DNA of 64,000 bases from JBAOHV01 sp963714875 (GTDB lineage: Bacteria; Actinomycetota; Acidimicrobiia; Acidimicrobiales; Microtrichaceae). Each line of letters opens with the position of its first letter. The first letter of the stretch is position 1. Under the pieces are notes generated by a model. It saw only the letters and a list, made by a program, of their open reading frames with translations, ran no database searches and was not told the DNA's origin. The stretch is taken from contig CAVQQI010000007.1 in assembly GCA_963714875.1 (NCBI GenBank), positions 21,578-85,577 on the forward strand, read 5' to 3'. The position numbers and the translations under genes are program-made. This document shows, piece after piece, positions 8,676 to 16,381 of the stretch.

Positions 8676-10131
8676 ACCCGGGTGGCTGCCAGGGCTCGAC
8701 CCCCGTGGCGCTTGCCGGGTAGCAGCCGCATCGCCAGGGCTGCTGCGTCGGTGGGCGCACCGAGCCGGCTGAGCCCTTGTGTGAGGACGAAGTTGATCAT
8801 CATGGACGCCACCTGGACCGGCTCCTCCCCGCCCAGGTCGAGCCGTTCCAGTGGCGGCAGGAGGACCTCGGCGATCGGGACCTCGATCCGGATGTCGTGG
8901 TCCGTGAGCTCCCCGCCGCGCTGCAGGTTCACCGCGACGCGCTCGGCCAGCAGCGCCCGGGCGGGCTCCGGGTCCGACGAGACCAGGTCGGCGAGCCGAT
9001 CGAGCACCCGGTACAGCGATGTCGTGGCTTCCTCGTCGGCCACGGCACCTGACACCGCCCGGAGCTCGGGCAGGTGCCGGACGAACGTCGTGGCGGCGAC
9101 CTCCCTGACGCTGCTGAACAGGTTGAGCACCGTCTGGTTCGACACGCCTGCCGCGTCGGCGATCTCGCTGGCGGTCATCTCCTCCCATCCGCCGCCGACC
9201 AGTTCGATCGCCGCGTTCGTGACCCGCCGACGCGTGCTCCCGGCGACGTCGAGCACCCGAACGTGCCTGGGGTGACAGGTTCGGATCGTCGGCGATCGCG
9301 CCGGGGATGCCGGCACCGTTCACAGCGCCCAGGTCGGCCAGACGGATGCGGCTGCCGCGCGGCACCGTGAGCGATGCGGCGAGTGCGGTGGCCACGTCCG
9401 AGAAGAGCATGTCGTCGACCGCCTCGGGATCGACCTGCTGTCGCGCGAGCAGGCCTTCGAACAGCGCGGTCAACGCGACCGCGATGCGGTCCAGGTCGAA
9501 CGGGTCCAGGAACGTGCGTCCGATGCCGTCCATCAGGAGTGTCCAGCCCGCCACCGCCTGGTCGTGGCGGGCTCGGTAGCCCGGACCGCAGCACGTCGCC
9601 GACCGTGCTCATCCCGCCCTGTTCGGCCGAGAGCGGCTGCATGTGGTGCGCCCACAACTCGTACTGGGTCCGCAGGCTGCGCCGCATGGACTCCTCGGTG
9701 CTGTGCACCTCCCACGTGTCGGCCAGTTCCAGACGCATCACCTCGACCAGGTCGAGATGGGCGAGCGCGCCGACCATCGTGTCGACCTGTTCGGCGAGGT
9801 CCTCCGGTGCCGGCAACGTCGAGATCGCCAGCGCATCGAAGAACTCCCCCCGGTTGGCGAAGTGGTGGAAGAAGGATCCGGTCGTGACGCCTGCGTTCGC
9901 GGCGATCTTCGCCGTGGTCGCGCCGGCGAAGACGTCCGCGAGGGAGAGCTCGTCGATGGTCGCCAGACCGGCCTCGATCAGTCGATCGCGCGCCGCGGCC
10001 GGGTTCGCTCCCGGGCTCGTGCTCGTGCTCGGGTTCTCTGTCGCCGGGGCGCTCGACCGGTCCGGTGGGCTCGACTGGTCCGGTGCGCTCGGGCGGGTGT
10101 CGTCGTCGGCCGTGGGTCGCTGCGTCGGCAT
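8669..10131 (-). CDS. regulator with two TetR domains in one chain, two frameshifts
   Basis: From ATG at 10131 the protein has an acidic/Pro-rich leader, then TetR helix-turn-helix 1 (TTAKIAANAGVTTGSFFHHF) and a ligand domain. Two single-base insertions break it: CCC at 9580-9582 and GGGG at 9269-9272. With both corrected it reads LRSGYRARHDQAVAGW and LSPRHVRVLDVAGSTRRR and continues into helix-turn-helix 2 (TASEIADAAGVSNQTVLNLF) and a second ligand domain ending at 8669, about 487 residues in all. If the shifts are real, the locus would be separate fragments; the clean joins argue otherwise. It is a candidate repressor of itself (inverted repeats at 10140-10182) or of the CTGACG sites. Confidence 0.7.
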
Positions 10132-10139
10132 CCTCACAC

Positions 10140-10182
10140 CATAGCAACTACTACGGCGGGGCATAGCAACTGCTATGTTGCT
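10140..10182. promoter_or_regulatory. overlapping inverted repeats upstream of the double-TetR gene
   Basis: CATAGCA-AC-TGCTATG at 10162-10177 is a 7+7 inverted repeat. It overlaps AGCAAC-N6-GTTGCT at 10165-10182. A degenerate copy, CATAGCAACTACTACG, lies at 10140-10155, ten bases before the ATG. This is typical of an autoregulated TetR operator; the A/T-rich core stands out from its surroundings. Confidence 0.6.
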
Positions 10183-10286
10183 GCCGGGGTGGGTCGACCG
10201 AGGTGCATACCGCTGCTGCTCTGGCGCCGGCTGCCGAGACGTCCTTGATCTGCAAATGTCATCTCTAGTAGAACTGAGCCAATCCT

Positions 10287-10463
10287 CCTGGCGGTGATTC
10301 GCCCCAATGACCGCCAGGCGGAGGTTCTCGGAGCAATCCGAGAAGAAGTACCCCATCACAGCCGGGGGATGCAGAGTCATCTGCATCCCCCGGCTGTTGA
10401 CGTTCAGGCCCGCCTCGCGCTCCGAACCGTGGTGCGGAACGCGTCAGTGCTGGAGCGTTCCGC
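10287..10463. other. array of four stem-loops in a 350-bp intergenic region
   Basis: No gene is supported in 10132-10481. It holds four inverted repeats in a row: CCTGGCGGT/ACCGCCAGG (10287-10318, 14-base loop); TTCTCGGA-GCAA-TCCGAGAA (10325-10344, a GNRA-type loop); a perfect 17-pair stem starting CAGCCGGGGGATGCAGA with loop GTCA (10359-10396); and GCGGAACGC/GCGTTCCGC (10434-10463). They lie downstream of the minus-strand lipoprotein. They may be terminators, a structured RNA or a mobile repeat; no U-tract follows any of them. Confidence 0.6.
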
Positions 10464-10481
10464 GACGCAGTTGGCGGGGGC

Positions 10482-11180
10482 TCACCACTGCGGCGGGATG
10501 CGCGGGGTCTCCTGGGTCGGTGGATCGTCGCGCAGATCGACGCGGTCGATGTTGCGACGGGCAGGGACGGTGCGGTGCCCGCGGCGTCGCCACCATCCGA
10601 GGATCCACGACACGGTCGCCACCATGCCGATCACCGAGAAGATCGCCATCACCATCTGCACGAACGCCCCGGCTCCGGGCGCGGCGGCCTCGGTCACCTC
10701 GACACGCAGGCGGACCTGCGCCGGATCCGCCGGCTCGCCCTCCGCATCGGTGGGCGTGGGTGCACGGTCGACCTGTTCGGCATCGACGTCGATGGTGGTG
10801 GACACCACTCGGGCCTCCAGCTGCCCGATCGCCGCGAGCGCCAGGTCCAGGTTCTCTCCCGGCAGGGTGAACTCGAGCGCCGTCTGATCGGGTTCGGTGG
10901 TCTGCTCACCCACCCGCGTGCCGTCCCAGGTGGAGGCGCTCGCCAGGACGTCCTGACGGGTGAGCAGCACCTGGGCCCGGTCGTCGGCCTCGATCTGGAC
11001 CACCGCATCCGCGGAGTCGGTGTCCAGCAGATCGGAACAGCCGGCGAGCAGCACCATCGACGCGACGACGGCCACGGCCGTCACCGCGGCCAGGACTGGC
11101 GGGCGGCGGCCGACATGGGCGCAGGACGCGTGCGCGTGGGGGTGCAGGGGTGCGGCGATGCGGCCAGCGTACGGCCGCAA
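10482..11180 (-). CDS. membrane-anchored lipoprotein, LppM-like layout
   Basis: The recognisable part begins with a hydrophobic segment and the lipobox LLAGC, followed by a soluble domain (VVQIEADDRAQVLLTRQDVL, LEFTLPGENLDLALAAI), a C-terminal membrane helix (MVMAIFSVIGMVATVSWILGWW) and a basic cytoplasmic tail. A lipid anchor plus one C-terminal helix is the layout of mycobacterial LppM/DUF3153 proteins; similarity to them is a suggestion, not established. The start is uncertain: TTG at 11180 gives an Arg-containing signal peptide and lies eight bases after the SDR stop, but no ribosome-binding site is visible. Probably co-transcribed with the SDR. Confidence 0.6.
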   Translation of the reverse strand: MRPYAGRIAAPLHPHAHASCAHVGRRPPVLAAVTAVAVVASMVLLAGCSDLLDTDSADAVVQIEADDRAQVLLTRQDVLASASTWDGTRVGEQTTEPDQTALEFTLPGENLDLALAAIGQLEARVVSTTIDVDAEQVDRAPTPTDAEGEPADPAQVRLRVEVTEAAAPGAGAFVQMVMAIFSVIGMVATVSWILGWWRRRGHRTVPARRNIDRVDLRDDPPTQETPRIPPQW

Positions 11181-11188
11181 GGGGTGGT

Positions 11189-11998
11189 TCAGGTGGGACC
11201 GGCGGCGTCCAGGAACGCCGGTCGTTCGCCGCCGCCGTGCAACCAGATCGCACTTCCGCTGACGTAGGACGACAACGGCGACGCGAGCCACCGGCATGCC
11301 TGTGCCAGGTCCTCGGGTGTGCCCAGCCGTCCGGCCGGCACCGTGGCGGCGACCCTGGCGATCGACTCGTCGTCGCCGTAGTGCAGGTGTGCCTGCTCGG
11401 TCTCGATGAGGCCGGCGACGATCGCGGTCACCCGCACCTTGGGGGCCCACTCGACCGCCAGCGACTGGGTCAGGCTCAGCAGTCCGGCCTTGGCCGCGCC
11501 GTAGGCGGCGGTGCCCGGCGAGGGCCGCACCGCGGAGACCGAGGCGATGTTGACGATGACGCCGGCGTCGGCGCCGTCGGGGCGCTGTTGCATGTGGTGG
11601 TTGGCGCGCTGGGCGACGTGCAGCGGTGCGAGCAGGTTGAGTCGGATGATCGACTCGCTGAACCGCGGCGAGGCCGTCGCCGCATCCGCCGGCGGGGCGC
11701 CCCCGGCGTTGTTCACCACGGCGTCGATGCCGCCGAAGCGCTCGACGGTGGCGTCCACGAGCGCAGCTGCCTGCTCGGGGTCACGGACGTCGGCTGCCAT
11801 GAACCCTGCGGTACGTCCATCGGCGGTCGGCAGGTCGTCGGGCTCGGTGCGACCGCACGTCATGACCTGGGCTCCCCAGTCCATGAAGCGCTGCACGATG
11901 ACCCGCCCGATGCCCTTGGTGCCACCGGTGACGAGGACCACCCTGCCGTCGAAGTCGTGGTCGGTCACATCGTTGCGTGTCGGCTCCGCTGGGCTCAT
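11189..11998 (-). CDS. short-chain dehydrogenase/reductase
   Basis: 269 residues with all classical SDR marks: TGGTKGIG (cofactor loop), DVRD after the second strand, NNAGG, the catalytic Ser in NIASVSAVRPSPG, YGAAK (catalytic Tyr and Lys), and AGLIETEQ after it. It oxidises or reduces a hydroxyacyl or keto group using NAD(P). In M. tuberculosis, SDRs Rv3548c-Rv3549c lie divergent from echA20-ipdAB (recalled), and this gene holds the comparable position, so a role in C/D-ring steroid breakdown is plausible but not proven. TAGCGT on the minus strand ends eight bases before the ATG, suggesting a leaderless transcript. Confidence 0.85.
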   Translation of the reverse strand: MSPAEPTRNDVTDHDFDGRVVLVTGGTKGIGRVIVQRFMDWGAQVMTCGRTEPDDLPTADGRTAGFMAADVRDPEQAAALVDATVERFGGIDAVVNNAGGAPPADAATASPRFSESIIRLNLLAPLHVAQRANHHMQQRPDGADAGVIVNIASVSAVRPSPGTAAYGAAKAGLLSLTQSLAVEWAPKVRVTAIVAGLIETEQAHLHYGDDESIARVAATVPAGRLGTPEDLAQACRWLASPLSSYVSGSAIWLHGGGERPAFLDAAGPT

Positions 11999-12006
11999 GT
12001 GGGCGG

Positions 12007-12058
12007 ACGCTACCGGGGCGCGATCCCCACTGACGAGCGGCGCGCGACTGCCTACGGT
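12007..12058. promoter_or_regulatory. divergent leaderless promoter pair
   Basis: The minus-strand hexamer TAGCGT (12007-12012) lies eight bases from the SDR ATG. The plus-strand hexamer TACGGT (12053-12058) lies eight bases from the hydrolase GTG. Neither start has a ribosome-binding site. Confidence 0.4.
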
Positions 12059-12066
12059 GCGCGGCC

Positions 12067-13104
12067 GTGCAGGTGGGATGTGACCCGGTCGAGCTCGAGG
12101 CGATGCTGCCCCGCTGGCGCGCGCTCGCCCAGCATCTGCGCGACGTCCGCACCCGGCTCGACCGCGCGGGACTGCGCTCGGGTGTGCTCTCGCCGGCGGG
12201 CGCGACCTGGACGGGACCGGCGGCGCGGCGGTGCGTCCGGGTGCTGGCGGACCTGGGTCCCGCGCTCGGCGGCGCCGCCCTGGGGCTGGACCTCATGTCG
12301 ACGCGGTTGGCGGGCCACGCGTCGGAACAGCGTCGGGTCTCGCTCGCCACCCCGTCGGCGACCGTGTTGCGCTCGAGCGCGGCGGGCGACGGCCGCTGGG
12401 TCGGCCGTACCGGTCACCCGCTGGCACCGGTGGTGGTGCTGCTCATCCCCGGGGTCGGCACCGACCTGGGGGACCGTGCAGCGCTGCGCCGTGATGCGGT
12501 GCGGACCTGGGAGCACCTTGCGATCGAGGCCGAGCGCAGCGGGGTCGGCCAGGACGAGGTCGCCGTCGTGTCGTGGTTGGGGTACGACCCACCGGACAAC
12601 GTGGTGGCGGGGTTGGGCCGGGGCCCGGCCCGCGACGGCGCACGACAGCTGCTGGCGGACGTGGCGGCGCTGCGATCCTCCGGCGCCCGGCGTCTGGTGG
12701 TGGTCGGCCACAGCTACGGCGGGCTGGTCGCCACCCGAGCCTCGGCGGCCGGCATGGCAACCGACGAGCTCGTCCTGCTCGGCGCCCCCGGCCTCGGCGT
12801 CGCCAGCAGGGAGGCGCTGGCCCTGCCTCGTGGCGCCGATCTGTGGGCCGCAGCCGCGACCGGCGACCTGGTCAGTGCGCTGGCGACGCCCGGGTGGGTG
12901 CACGGCCCCGATCCCGTGCCGCTCGCCCGGCCGCTGCACAGCTCGATGTGGGGACATGGCGCCTACCTGGAGGACCCGTTGCTGCTCGACGGGCTCGCCG
13001 CGCTGACGCTGCACGACCTCGACCCAGCCGGTACCGTCGCCCGCCAGAACGCAACGGCCGACCTGCAGCACCCGAGAGGAACCACACCATGGGCTTCACC
13101 GTGA
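12067..13104 (+). CDS. alpha/beta hydrolase, DUF1023 type
   Basis: 345 residues. The first 100 are helical with a WTGPAA element resembling the WxG turn of EsxA-like proteins. The hydrolase core follows: PVVVLLIPGVGTDLGD, VVSWLGYDPPDN, then LVVVGHSYGGLVATRA with the nucleophile Ser in GHSYG, and LLGAPGLGV. DUF1023 (Abhydrolase_8) proteins are common in actinobacteria and mostly uncharacterised. GTG start with a -10-like hexamer eight bases upstream. The 3' end overlaps the start of the echA20-like gene by 16 bases, so it is probably the first gene of that transcript, though its role in the pathway is unclear. Confidence 0.75.
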   Translation: MQVGCDPVELEAMLPRWRALAQHLRDVRTRLDRAGLRSGVLSPAGATWTGPAARRCVRVLADLGPALGGAALGLDLMSTRLAGHASEQRRVSLATPSATVLRSSAAGDGRWVGRTGHPLAPVVVLLIPGVGTDLGDRAALRRDAVRTWEHLAIEAERSGVGQDEVAVVSWLGYDPPDNVVAGLGRGPARDGARQLLADVAALRSSGARRLVVVGHSYGGLVATRASAAGMATDELVLLGAPGLGVASREALALPRGADLWAAAATGDLVSALATPGWVHGPDPVPLARPLHSSMWGHGAYLEDPLLLDGLAALTLHDLDPAGTVARQNATADLQHPRGTTPWASP

Positions 13105-13847
13105 CCACCGACGACGGCATCGCCGAGATCGTCATGGAGCACCCTCCGGTCAACGCGCTCACCGTCGCAGGATGGTTCGAGCTGGCCGACGTGATCACCG
13201 GAGCCGGTCGTGACCCCGAGGTGGGTGCGGTGGTGCTGCGCGCCGAGGGCAAGGGCTTCAACGCCGGGGTCGACATCAAGGAGATGCAGGCCACCGACGG
13301 CTTCGATGCGCTGCTGGGAGCCAACCGTGGCTGCTACGCGGCGTTCGCCGCGGTCTACGAGTGCGAGGTGCCCGTCATCGCCGCGGTGCACGACTTCTGT
13401 CTGGGCGGCGGCATCGGTCTGGTGGGCAACGCGGATGTGATCGTCGCCGCAGAGGGCACGCGGTTCGGGCTGCCCGAGGTGAACCAGGGGGCGCTGGGGG
13501 CTGCGACGCACCTGGCCCGGCTGGTCCCCCAGCACAAGATGCGGGAGATGGTGTACACCGCCGAGCCGATCGACGTGTCGCTGCTCGAGGCCTGGGGATC
13601 GGTGAGTCGAGTGGTGCCGCGTGATGAGCTGCGTGACGCCGCGATGGAGATCGCCGCGAAGATCTGCACCAAGAGCCGGTTCGTCATCCGTCGGGCCAAG
13701 GAGTGCCTGAACGCCATCGACGTGGTCGACGTGAAGCGCAGCTACCGCTTCGAGCAGGGTTTCACCTTCGAGCTCAACCTGTCGGGCGTGTCGGACGAGG
13801 CCCGTGACGCGTTCGTGGACAAGAGCGACGCCAAGTTCTCGAAGTGA
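13089..13847 (+). CDS. echA20: EchA20-like crotonase-fold ring hydrolase
   Basis: 252 residues of crotonase fold: EHPPVNALTVAGWFEL, GFNAGVDIKEMQATDGFD (first oxyanion-hole strand), DFCLGGGIGLVGNADVIVAA (second), FGLPEVNQGALG. The NAGVDIKEMQ...NRGCYAAF stretch and the C-terminal KECLNAIDVVDVKRSYRFEQGF match my memory of EchA20 (Rv3550), which hydrolyses ring D of the steroid-derived HIP intermediate. The linkage to ipdA-ipdB-ipdC downstream supports this. GAGGAAC lies six bases before ATG. A lipoprotein gene separates it from ipdA, so it is not tightly coupled to ipdAB. Confidence 0.8.
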   Translation: MGFTVTTDDGIAEIVMEHPPVNALTVAGWFELADVITGAGRDPEVGAVVLRAEGKGFNAGVDIKEMQATDGFDALLGANRGCYAAFAAVYECEVPVIAAVHDFCLGGGIGLVGNADVIVAAEGTRFGLPEVNQGALGAATHLARLVPQHKMREMVYTAEPIDVSLLEAWGSVSRVVPRDELRDAAMEIAAKICTKSRFVIRRAKECLNAIDVVDVKRSYRFEQGFTFELNLSGVSDEARDAFVDKSDAKFSK

Positions 13848-13926
13848 GCACACGCCGGCCGTCGCGAGCGTGCCGCTGCGGGTCGGCGCGGGCTGAGCGG
13901 GAGAACAGCTCTGCGGCGCAGAGATG

Positions 13927-13954
13927 TCGACAGACGGCGGCGAGCCGGTAGCGT
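13927..13954 (+). promoter_or_regulatory. promoter of the ipd-locus lipoprotein
   Basis: TCGACA (13927-13932), a 16-base spacer, then TAGCGT (13949-13954), about 45 bases upstream of the lipoprotein start and followed by a purine-rich ribosome-binding site. Confidence 0.45.
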
Positions 13955-14000
13955 GCTTCGGTCGTCGGCGAGCTGCCGGCATCGAGAGGGGAACGTGCAA

Positions 14001-14567
14001 GTGATGAAGATGCGACGGGTCATGGGTGTGGCCATGGTGACGGTGCTGGCCCTGGCCGGTGCTGCCTGCGGCGGCGATGACGAGGCGGACGAGACCACCA
14101 CGACCACGGAGGCTTCGACCGAGACGACGGTGCAGGAGCTGAGCGACGACGAGTTCTCGGCCCAGGTCGACCCCCTGCTCGCGGACATCGAGGCGGCGGG
14201 CACCGACCTGTGCGCGGTGCTCGAGGCAGCGTCGGCCCAGGGCCCCGAGGCTCCCGCGTCCACCGAGGCGCAGGTCGAATCGACCATCGCCGCCCAGGTC
14301 ACGATCCTGCGGGCGATCGCCGGCACCGAGCCGGTGGACGAGGCGAACGCCGCAGTGCTGAACAAGGTCGCCGATGACCTGTCCGCCGCCGCGGAGTCCA
14401 ACGGCTACAGCGTGGCCTTCCTCCAGGGCGAGGAGTTCACCGCGGTGCTCAGCGGCGAGGACTTCACCGCGGCCATCGGGGCCTACCAGACCCGCCAGGC
14501 CGCCGAGTGCGAGACCCCCGAGTCGGCCCCCGACGGTGGCGACACGCCCACCAGCGCTCCGGGCTGA
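14001..14567 (+). CDS. acidic Thr/Glu-rich lipoprotein
   Basis: About 188 residues. MKMRRVMGVAMVTVLALAGA plus Cys gives a lipoprotein signal peptide with lipobox AGAAC. A Thr/Glu-rich linker follows, then a helical domain of about 120 residues (DDEFSAQVDPLLADIEAAG, two mature Cys residues) and a Gly/Pro/Thr tail. No known family recognised. GAGAGGGGAA at 13984-13993 supports a start at GTG 14001 or ATG 14004; GTG 13995 is also possible. It sits between echA20 and ipdA with its own promoter, so it may be unrelated to the pathway or may be a surface binding protein for its substrate. Confidence 0.7.
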   Translation: MMKMRRVMGVAMVTVLALAGAACGGDDEADETTTTTEASTETTVQELSDDEFSAQVDPLLADIEAAGTDLCAVLEAASAQGPEAPASTEAQVESTIAAQVTILRAIAGTEPVDEANAAVLNKVADDLSAAAESNGYSVAFLQGEEFTAVLSGEDFTAAIGAYQTRQAAECETPESAPDGGDTPTSAPG

Positions 14568-14606
14568 CCGCCCGCCGGCGTTTCGACCGGCCCCTGTCCT
14601 GCCGTC

Positions 14607-14637
14607 TACCGTTCTCGATCTGACGACCCGTCAGATT
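14607..14637 (+). promoter_or_regulatory. ipdA promoter with palindromic operator, site 2 (CTGACG-ACC-CGTCAG)
   Basis: A -10-like TACCGT (14607-14612) is followed by the palindrome at 14620-14634 with GAT/ATT flanks. The palindrome lies across the expected transcription start, where a bound TetR-type repressor would block initiation. 27 bases separate it from the ipdA start. Confidence 0.65.
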
Positions 14638-14660
14638 CGTGGAAGGTGAAGGGGGAGCAG

Positions 14661-15569
14661 GTGCCGGGACCGGACAAGCGTTGTACCGAGTCGGAGGTCG
14701 TGGCCGAGCTGCGCTCCGGCATGACCATCGGCATCGGCGGGTGGGGCAGTCGGCGCAAGCCGATGTCGCTGATCCGCGAGATCCTGCGCTCCGACCTGAC
14801 CGACCTGACCGTCGTCAGCTACGGCGGCCCCGACGTCGGGCTGTTGTGCCGCGCCGGGAAGGTCGCCAAGGTCGTCTCGGGGTTCGTGTCGCTCGACTCG
14901 ATCCCGCTCGAACCCAACTACCAGGCGGCCCGACAGTCCGGCTCGATCCAGGCTGCCGAGTGGGACGAGGGCATGCTGCTGCTCGGGCTCCAGGCCGCAG
15001 CGTGGCGTGTGCCGTTCCTGCCGACGCGTGCCGGTCTCGGTTCCGACGTGTTGGCACTGATGCCGGACCTGCGCACGGTCGTGTCGCCCTACTCCACCAT
15101 CATCGCGGGGGTCGACGGGGCTGCCGACGTCGAGGAGGCCGAGGAACTGGTGGCGGTCCCCGCCCTGCAGCTGGACGTCGCCCTGGTGCACCAGCACCGC
15201 GCCGATGCGTCCGGCAACGCCGCATGGCTCGGCGAGGACCCGTTCATGGACGACCTGTTCGTACGTGCCGCCGACCGAGCGTTCGTCAGCTGTGAGCAGG
15301 TGGTGGACACCGAGCAGCTGTCATCGATCGCCGACCTTCCGCACCTGCGGATCTCGCGCATGGATGTCGCCGGCGTGGTCGAGGCGCCGCACGGGGCACA
15401 CTTCACCGAGTGCCCGCCGGACTACGGGCGCGACGAGGCGTTCCAGAAGCGCTACGCCGCCACCGCGAAGTCCGACGAGGCCTGGGCCGAGTTCCGCACG
15501 GACTTCCTCGACCTCGACGAAGCGGGCTACCAGGCCAAGGTGCGCGAGCTGCAGGAGGCGACGTCATGA
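14661..15569 (+). CDS. ipdA: IpdA, alpha subunit of the steroid ring C-opening CoA-transferase-fold hydrolase
   Basis: IpdAB hydrolyses the last steroid ring (COCHEA-CoA) and is built on a class I CoA-transferase fold. Visible marks: DKRCTESEVVAELRSGMTIG, GWGSRRKPM, LTVVSYGGPDVGLLC, GFVSLDS, the DEGMLLLGLQAAAWRVPF segment where IpdA has its catalytic Glu, and VEAPHGAHFTECPPDYGRDE. This closely follows the M. tuberculosis IpdA sequence as I remember it. GTG at 14661 is chosen because family members start just before the DKR; GTG 14646 is the longer option. Its stop overlaps the ipdB start (ATGA). Preceded by palindromic site 2. Confidence 0.88.
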   Translation: MPGPDKRCTESEVVAELRSGMTIGIGGWGSRRKPMSLIREILRSDLTDLTVVSYGGPDVGLLCRAGKVAKVVSGFVSLDSIPLEPNYQAARQSGSIQAAEWDEGMLLLGLQAAAWRVPFLPTRAGLGSDVLALMPDLRTVVSPYSTIIAGVDGAADVEEAEELVAVPALQLDVALVHQHRADASGNAAWLGEDPFMDDLFVRAADRAFVSCEQVVDTEQLSSIADLPHLRISRMDVAGVVEAPHGAHFTECPPDYGRDEAFQKRYAATAKSDEAWAEFRTDFLDLDEAGYQAKVRELQEATS

Positions 15570-16381
15570 GCGACACCCCGACCACCGACGTGACCCGTGC
15601 CGACGTCTGCGCGGTTGCGATCGCCGAGGCGTTCCGTGGCGACGGCGAACGGCTCTGCAACCCGATCGGCAACCTGCCGCTCATCGGCGGGCGCCTGGCG
15701 CTCGCCACCTTCGAACCGCACCTGGCGCTGACCGACGGCTTCTACACGCTGGTCGATCCCCGGTCCCCCGATGACGTCCCTCCGATCGGACTGTCGGAGG
15801 GTGAGCGCCTGGCGAACCGCACCGTCGCGCACTGGAACCCGTATCGAGAGATGTTCGGTCTGCTCTGGCAGGGCAAGCGCCACGTCATGATGGGCGCGAC
15901 CCAGATCGACCGGCACGGCAACCAGAACATCGCCGCCATCGGCGACTGGCACCAGCCCCGCCGTCAGCTGCTCGGGTTCCGGGGAGCCCCCGGCAACACC
16001 ATCAACCACACGACCAGCTACTGGGTGCCCAACCACTCGCCGCGGGTCTTCGTCGAGTCCGTCGACGTCGTGTGCGGCATCGGCTACGACCGCGCTGCGG
16101 CACTCGGTCCCGTCGCGTCTCGTTTCCACGAGATCCGCCGGGTCGTGTCCAACCTGGGTGTGTTCGACTTCGTCGTGCCCGAGGGCGAGACCGTCGCCCG
16201 CATGCGGTTGGCCTCGGTGCACCCCGGAGTCACCGTCGACGAGGTCACCGAGGCGACGGGGTTCGAACTGATCGTCCCCGAGGTCGTCGCCGAGACCCGG
16301 CTCCCGGAGCCGGGCGAGCTCGAGCAGATCCATCGCCTCGACCCGAAGGGGCTGCGGCTGGCGGAGGTGCCGAACCCGTGA
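15566..16381 (+). CDS. ipdB: IpdB, beta subunit of the ring C-opening hydrolase
   Basis: 271 residues, CoA-transferase beta fold: NPIGNLPLIGGRLALATF, LTDGFYTLVD, MGATQIDRHGNQNIAAIG, RGAPGNTINHTTSYWVPNHSPR, VVSNLGVFDF and HPGVTVDEV. The canonical catalytic Glu-containing motif of true CoA transferases is not seen here, as expected for IpdB, where chemistry depends on IpdA. Starts with ATG inside the ipdA stop and ends inside the ipdC start (GTGA), so the three are translationally coupled. Confidence 0.88.
   Translation: MSDTPTTDVTRADVCAVAIAEAFRGDGERLCNPIGNLPLIGGRLALATFEPHLALTDGFYTLVDPRSPDDVPPIGLSEGERLANRTVAHWNPYREMFGLLWQGKRHVMMGATQIDRHGNQNIAAIGDWHQPRRQLLGFRGAPGNTINHTTSYWVPNHSPRVFVESVDVVCGIGYDRAAALGPVASRFHEIRRVVSNLGVFDFVVPEGETVARMRLASVHPGVTVDEVTEATGFELIVPEVVAETRLPEPGELEQIHRLDPKGLRLAEVPNP

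Noticed and set aside
9260..9600. Two or three separate TetR genes instead of one
   Set aside because: The inner pieces lack starts and ribosome-binding sites, and removing one base from each of two short runs gives continuous, sensible protein through both joins.
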